Positions 59,201 through 64,000 of a stretch of 64,000 nt of DNA are shown piece by piece. The DNA is from Lathyrus oleraceus (taxonomy: Eukaryota; Streptophyta; Magnoliopsida; Fabales; Fabaceae). Made by a program: the position numbers and the translations under genes. The stretch's first letter is position 1. Every line of letters begins with the position of its first letter. The notes under the pieces were generated by a model. The model made no database searches. It was given only the letters and a program-made list of their open reading frames with translations, and was not told where the DNA came from. Location: positions 80,947,359 through 81,011,358 of the forward strand of contig NC_066585.1 in the NCBI RefSeq assembly GCF_024323335.1, given 5' to 3'.

Positions 59201-60643
59201 AGTCGCTAACAGCATAAACAACTCCGCCCCATCTGCTACTTCCTCATTCACCTGTCTTGCAGATAGAAACAAATTCTTTCCTTCTTCAATCTCAGGAAAT
59301 ATCACAGTCTTATCAAAACAGTTGATATAGACTCGGTTAAACAACAACCAGTTCATACCCAGGATAACATCAACCTGCACTAGTGGAAGACACACAAGGT
59401 CCATCCCAAAGTCTCTACCAAAAATACTCAAAGGACAATTCAAACAGACTGAAGTAGTAGTCACTGAACCCTTTGCAGGAGTATCAATCACCATACTTCC
59501 AAGCATCTCAGATATCTCTAACTTAAGTTTCACAGCACAATCCAAAGATATAAAGGAATGAGTAGCACCGGTGTCAATAATAGCTACAAGAGGAAAGCCA
59601 TTAATATAACACGTACCTCGGATCAAACGATCATCTGCAGAAGTCTCAGAACCCGATAAAGCAAAGACCTTGCCTCCTGACTGATTCTCTTTCTTCGGCT
59701 TATGACACTGTGGACTGATATGACCCAACTCTCCACAGTTGAAACAAGTCACAGTCTTCAACCGGCAGTCTGCAGCCAAGTGACCACCTTTTCCACACTT
59801 GAAACATTTCTTCTCATTACTGGTACACTCATGGATACGATGTCCATCCTGACCACATCTGTAACACTTAGCAGGAGCACTAGAGTCTCCCCCACTAGGC
59901 CTCTTCATCCCACTCTGTCTCTGAAAACCTTTGCCAGCTGCATACGGTTTTCCACGATCATTCTGATTCTTGCCTTTCCTATCAACCCTTTGCTGATAGC
60001 TCTCTGCTCTGGCTTTGAAATCCTGTTCAAAAATCCTGCAACAGTCAACCAAGTCAGAAAACACTCTGATCCGCTGATACCCAATAGCCTGTTTGATCTC
60101 GGGATGCAGCCCGTTCTCAAACTTCACACACTTTGAAAATTCTCCAGCAGCCTCACTATAGGGAGTATAATACTTTGACAGCTCTGTGAACTTAGCAACA
60201 TACTCAGTAACAGACTTGTTACCCTGCTTCAATTCCAAGAACTCTATCTCTTTCTTCCCTCTAACATCCTCTGGAAAATACTTCCTCAGGAATCTCTCTC
60301 TGAACACAGCCCAAGTGATTTCAGCATTCCCAGCAGTTTCCAACTCAGTGCGGGTAGCAACCCACCAATCATCAGCTTCTTCTGACAGCATATGCGTGCC
60401 GAACCTGACCTTCTGGTTATCGGCACACTCAGTCACTCGGAAGATCCTCTCAATCTCCTTCAACCACTTCTGAGCACCATCTGGATCGTATGCTCCCTTG
60501 AACATTGGAGGATTGTTCTTCTGGAACTCACTCAGTTGACGAGCAGCTCCCATTCCCACAACATTCGGATTTCCTCCAAGTACTCCAGCTAGCATACCCA
60601 GAGCCTCAGCAATTGCAGCATCGTCTCTACCTCTTCCAGCCAT
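56273..60643 (-). pseudogene. G2 gag-pol polyprotein, one internal stop (otherwise open, 1456 codons)
   Basis: ATG at 60643 ([16 protein letters not shown]). Gag domain about residues 35-210; three zinc knuckles at about 260-273 ([14 protein letters not shown]), 280-293 and 300-313; protease DTGATHSF at about 357; RT with [21 protein letters not shown] and catalytic FIDD. A TAA at 58414-58412 interrupts after RT, between DPSKI and AVSKWE; the same frame continues from 58411. RNase H follows (DASLLGLGGVLMQ, DHKSLKYLF, NVVADALSRK), then integrase with its HHCC zinc motif, D-D-E core (MDFVSGLP, SDRDPRF, HPQTDGQTERTIQSLED) and a chromodomain-like tail (VKVAWGGP, NVTWELE, YPELF). All catalytic motifs look intact; only the one nonsense codon stops full translation. 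Confidence 0.93.
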
Positions 60644-60752
60644 CTCTATTCTGAAAACCCAAACAAACTAAAACAATAAGTACTGATAGGTTACACAACA
60701 CCTATACCGTACAGGGGAAACAGAATAATTACGACTCGACTCGACCGACTAT

Positions 60753-60764
60753 GCTCTGATACCA
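60753..60764 (-). promoter_or_regulatory. Primer-binding site of G2
   Basis: On the minus strand TGGTATCAGAGC, four bases after the 5' LTR end, complementary to initiator tRNA-Met. Confidence 0.9.
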
Positions 60765-60768
60765 CTAA

Positions 60769-62843
60769 TGTAACACCCTTCTAAAATACCCCAAATATTT
60801 AATTAAATATCAAAATACAACATCAGAGTAATTATGCCATTTAAGGGTGTCACACAACATTCCACACCATTCAACAATATAACGGTCATGCTCTTTTATT
60901 AATTCAAAACATAAACATTTGCATAAAACACAGCGGATATAAATCAAATCAATCAAAACATGTAACATACTACATGTAAACTGGTTCCACAATCAATAAC
61001 AACATAATTCAAAGGTTCCCTCCCGATGTTACATCTATCAGAGCACGACCCACTAAAGGAGACTACACTAGACTCCAAGCAGTAACTTCTACTCAACTCA
61101 TTGCTCGTTACCTGAAAAATAGTTGTAAGGGTGAGTTCCTCAATCAATATAATAAGCATTATAAAACATTATGTAATGCTAAGTAATTTTAACACACTTC
61201 ATCACCCTAATCCAAACATACATTCAGTAACAGCACATCAACTCAACATAATACTCAACATCAACACAAACACACGTATAATATTGGAATACATCCATTC
61301 ATATTATACGCCATACATATATTATGCAATGAGACTCCATGCATGCGGTACCGACTATTTGTGAACATATAGTTCAACCTCACCGTCCAAATCCAGGCAC
61401 GGCTACCAAGCTCACTAGTCCCACTCATTTGAGACATAGTGACTCACTCACTAATTCCTCACCATGGGAATTAGCTACCACCCCAAATGGGCCATGCTAT
61501 GCACGCTAATCACCTAGCATGCAAACATCAACAACAATCAAAATGATTTACTCACTAATTCCTCACCATGGGAATTAGCTACCACCCCAAATAGGCCACA
61601 ATATGCATGCTAATCACCTAGCAATGCAACAACAACAACAACTCAAGAATAGACATATGCTCACACTCTAAGCCATAAAACAGTCTATTTACAAATGCAT
61701 ACATAACTGATACATTTACAGCATCATGCATACCATCACACATCATCAACACATTTTATCACCAAAAGCATATCATATCATGCCGCATAATCAAAACACA
61801 GTATTAGCACACTCTACTAATACCTATACTACTCAAAACAACGGGAAATAATCCCCACTACGTCATACATCAGCTAAGTTACAACACTCAGCCTAAACAA
61901 CCAAAAACTGCACAACAACAGTTCAGAGAAACCACAAGTCTGCCCATACGCGTATCGCCTATGTCCATACGCGTATTGCCCATTCCTGACCAAATCCATA
62001 CGCGTACTACCTATGCCCATACGCGTATGGCGCGTTTCCTCGCCCAACCCATACGCGTATCATCTGCCTCATACGCATATGCTACGCGTACCACTCTCCC
62101 ATACGCGTACCAACAGAGACAAATCTACGTTCAAAATATCATCTTTTTCACTCATACGCGTAAGGCCTGATCCATACGCGTACCAGCCATCTCATACGCG
62201 TATTGCCTAGTGCCATACGCGTATGACCAGAACCCAGAATTCCCAGATCTGCTATGGCTTTCTCTGCTACGAGATCTATCCAATTCCAACCTTCTACAGT
62301 CCAATTTTTCATACATGTTCGTTCGTTTTATCAATTACAGATCATACACATTCGGCTTCCCAAATCGCTAACCTTACTACCTCTAATTCCTACGAATTTT
62401 CGTCCATTATCATCCAAATTCGTTCATCAAATATTTCACAATTTCAGCATGCATCATTCAAATCAGAGTCAAAATCCATGGTTTCTTACTACCTATCACA
62501 TATTATCCCATAATACCCATTAATCGATGATAAACCCCCCTTACCTGAGTTAATCCGGCAGTCTCTGAGCTCCAAGCTTTCCCTTCGTTCTTTGGCTTTT
62601 TGCCCTTTTCCCTTTTCTGCCTCTTTTTTCCCTTTTCACGTGAAATTAACCTTTTTACCAAAAAATGGGATTTTTTCTAAATTCCAACTTATATATTTTT
62701 CCAATAATTATTATCCCAATAATAATAATAATTCAAAAATTCAAAAATAATAATAATAATAATAATCCAATTATCTAATTAAATTAATAAATATATTATT
62801 AACTTAATTTAAATAATTATCATATTATTATCGGGGTGTTACA
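60769..62843 (-). repeat. 5' LTR of G2 (2075 bp)
   Basis: Offset from the 3' LTR by exactly 6613 bases without net indels. The same TACGCGTA array lies at about 61943-62225 and the same 104-bp duplication near 61447. Differences seen include G/T in the last bases (GGTGTTACA versus GGTGGTACA). Confidence 0.95.
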
Positions 62844-62848
62844 TTATA

Positions 62849-64000
62849 GGTATGTATCTTACCATCCATGTCAGTCTTCTTTTTGAAGACCCACTTGCAT
62901 CCTATAGGGTTAACTTCTAGAGGAGGCTCTACCAAGGTCCAAACCTGGTTTGTGTACATGGAATCCATTTCAGATTTCATGGCTTCTAGCCACTTCTCAG
63001 ACTCATGACCAGTTATGGCCTCTCGGTAGGTCACAGGCTCATCTTGATCCATGAGTAATACATCACCTTGATCAATCATGAGATATCCATATCTCTTAAG
63101 TAGGTGACATATCTTGCTTGACCTACGTTGGTCTTGTTCTACTTGAGCAGGTTGCTCTTTCATAACTACTTGTGTTTCCTGCCCTAATTCCTCCATAGAT
63201 GTATCAATGCTTTGTGATTCTTGAATTTCTTCAAGCTCTACTTTCTTCCCACTGATTCCTTTGGAAATCAAATCCGTTTCTAGGAATACTCCAGTTCGAG
63301 CGATAAACACTTTGCCCTCAGAAGGATTCTAGAAGTAATACCCTCTTGTTTCTTTAGGATACTCCACAAATAAGCATTTATCAGATTTGGGCTCAAGCTT
63401 AGTTGAAATTTTTCGTTTCACATAAACCTCACAACCCTAAATCTTCATGTAAGACATATGTGTTCTTACCAATCCATATCTCATATGGTGTCTTCTCAAC
63501 CTTTTTGTATGGAACACAGTTAAGTGTGTAAGTTGTTGTCAATAATGCATATCCCCAAAAGGAGTTTGGAAGATCGGCGTGACTCATCATGGATCGAACC
63601 ATGTCTAATAAGGTTCGATTTCTTCTCTCAGATACACCGTTCCATTAGGGTGTTCCAGGAGGAGTAAGTTGGGATAGAATCCCACACTCTTTCAGATGGT
63701 CATTAAACTCTAGGCTTAAATACTCATCACCTCGATCTGATCGAAGAGTTTTAATATTCTTACCTAGTTGGTTTTGTACTTTATTCTTGAAATCCTTGAA
63801 TTTTTCAAAGGATTCTGATTTATGTTTCATTAAATACACATAACCATATCTACTAAAATCATCAGTAAATGTGATGAAGTACTGAAAACCTCCTCTGACT
63901 GGTATGTTCAGTGGTCCACATACATCAGTATGTATGAGAGCCAAAAGATCATTAGCTCTTTCACCTTTTCCTGTGAATGGAGACTTTGTCATCTTTCCAA
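62849..64000 (-). pseudogene. C3 integrase core to RT start
   Basis: Minus strand from 64000: integrase core (LALIHTDVCGPL, FITFTDDFSRYGYVYL, LRSDRGDEYLS), a stop near 63645-63647 just before the conserved NGVSERRNRT stretch, then a frameshifted linker. An acidic linker (63310 down; GQETQVVMKEQPAQVEQDQ) leads into the RT start (YREAITGHESEKWLEAMKSE, CKWVFKKKTD). It is cut at the TTATA insertion site of G2 and continues at 54150. Protease and gag lie beyond the window. Confidence 0.85.

Larger units (their letters stand above)
54156..62843 (-). mobile_element. Ty3/gypsy chromovirus G2 (Tekay/Del-like), young, nested in C3
   Basis: Flanked by a perfect 5-bp duplication TTATA (54151-54155 and 62844-62848). 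Two 2075-bp LTRs (54156-56230 and 60769-62843) differ at only about ten positions by eye. On the minus strand: LTR (TGTAACACCCCG), initiator-Met PBS, gag-pol, polypurine tract, LTR. Gag has three zinc knuckles and pol ends with a chromodomain-like tail, as in Tekay chromoviruses. It is the youngest element in the window and was inserted after C3 had landed. Confidence 0.95.

Overview
The window is plant nuclear DNA, most likely from a large-genome legume of the pea/vetch type. I infer this from the density of LTR retrotransposons, the abundance of Ogre/Tat-like gypsy sequence, SIRE/Maximus-like copia elements with an extra third ORF, and a split gene with short GT-AG introns. I see no prokaryotic features, tRNA, rRNA or CRISPR array. 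Nearly all of the window is repeats. The only host gene that can be assembled without a break is a minus-strand, 12-exon gene at 15063-19727. It encodes a 623-residue protein of the PSK-simulator (PSI) family (DUF3475 + DUF668, with an N-myristoylation-type start).

Layout. (1) 1-14398: an old Ty3/gypsy element (G1) with strongly diverged LTRs and many stops. A younger Ty1/copia element (C1, 932-10071, target duplication AAAAG) sits in its gag. C1 has ~1040-bp LTRs, a gag-pol with several in-frame deletions and a third 'envelope-like/plant transposon' ORF. (2) 14399-22500: the PSI-family gene, with a hAT-type MITE (8-bp target duplication) in intron 1 and a TRIM-like remnant in intron 6, then AT-rich intergenic DNA. 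(3) 22501-31553: a short Ogre/Tat-like fragment, then a decayed copia element (C2) with a 5'-truncated left LTR, a third ORF ending in a hydrophobic tail, and clusters of GTAACCGGTTAC palindromes. (4) 32131-44629: a local array of degenerate Ogre/Tat-like fragments. Six copies of a PF04195-like ORF remnant recur at ~2.56, ~1.63 and 0.6 kb spacing.

(5) 44630-64000: a minus-strand copia element (C3, 3' LTR at 44630-46109, 5' end beyond the window). Two other elements are inserted in it. One is an Ogre-LTR-like unit (46232-52869, target duplication GTAGG). The other is a young chromovirus (G2, 54156-62843, target duplication TTATA) with two 2075-bp LTRs that are almost identical and a gag-pol broken by one stop codon.

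The most unusual feature is the 46232-52869 unit. It has the ends of one Ogre-like LTR, but its first 4 kb is a patchwork of fragments from at least five or six unrelated host genes on both strands: an LRR-malectin receptor kinase, an LRR protein, a Pumilio protein, a probable PIAL SUMO ligase, histone H2A and an A3-type cyclin. This looks like serial gene-fragment capture by a retroelement. All family assignments come from reading the translations by eye; no database search was run.
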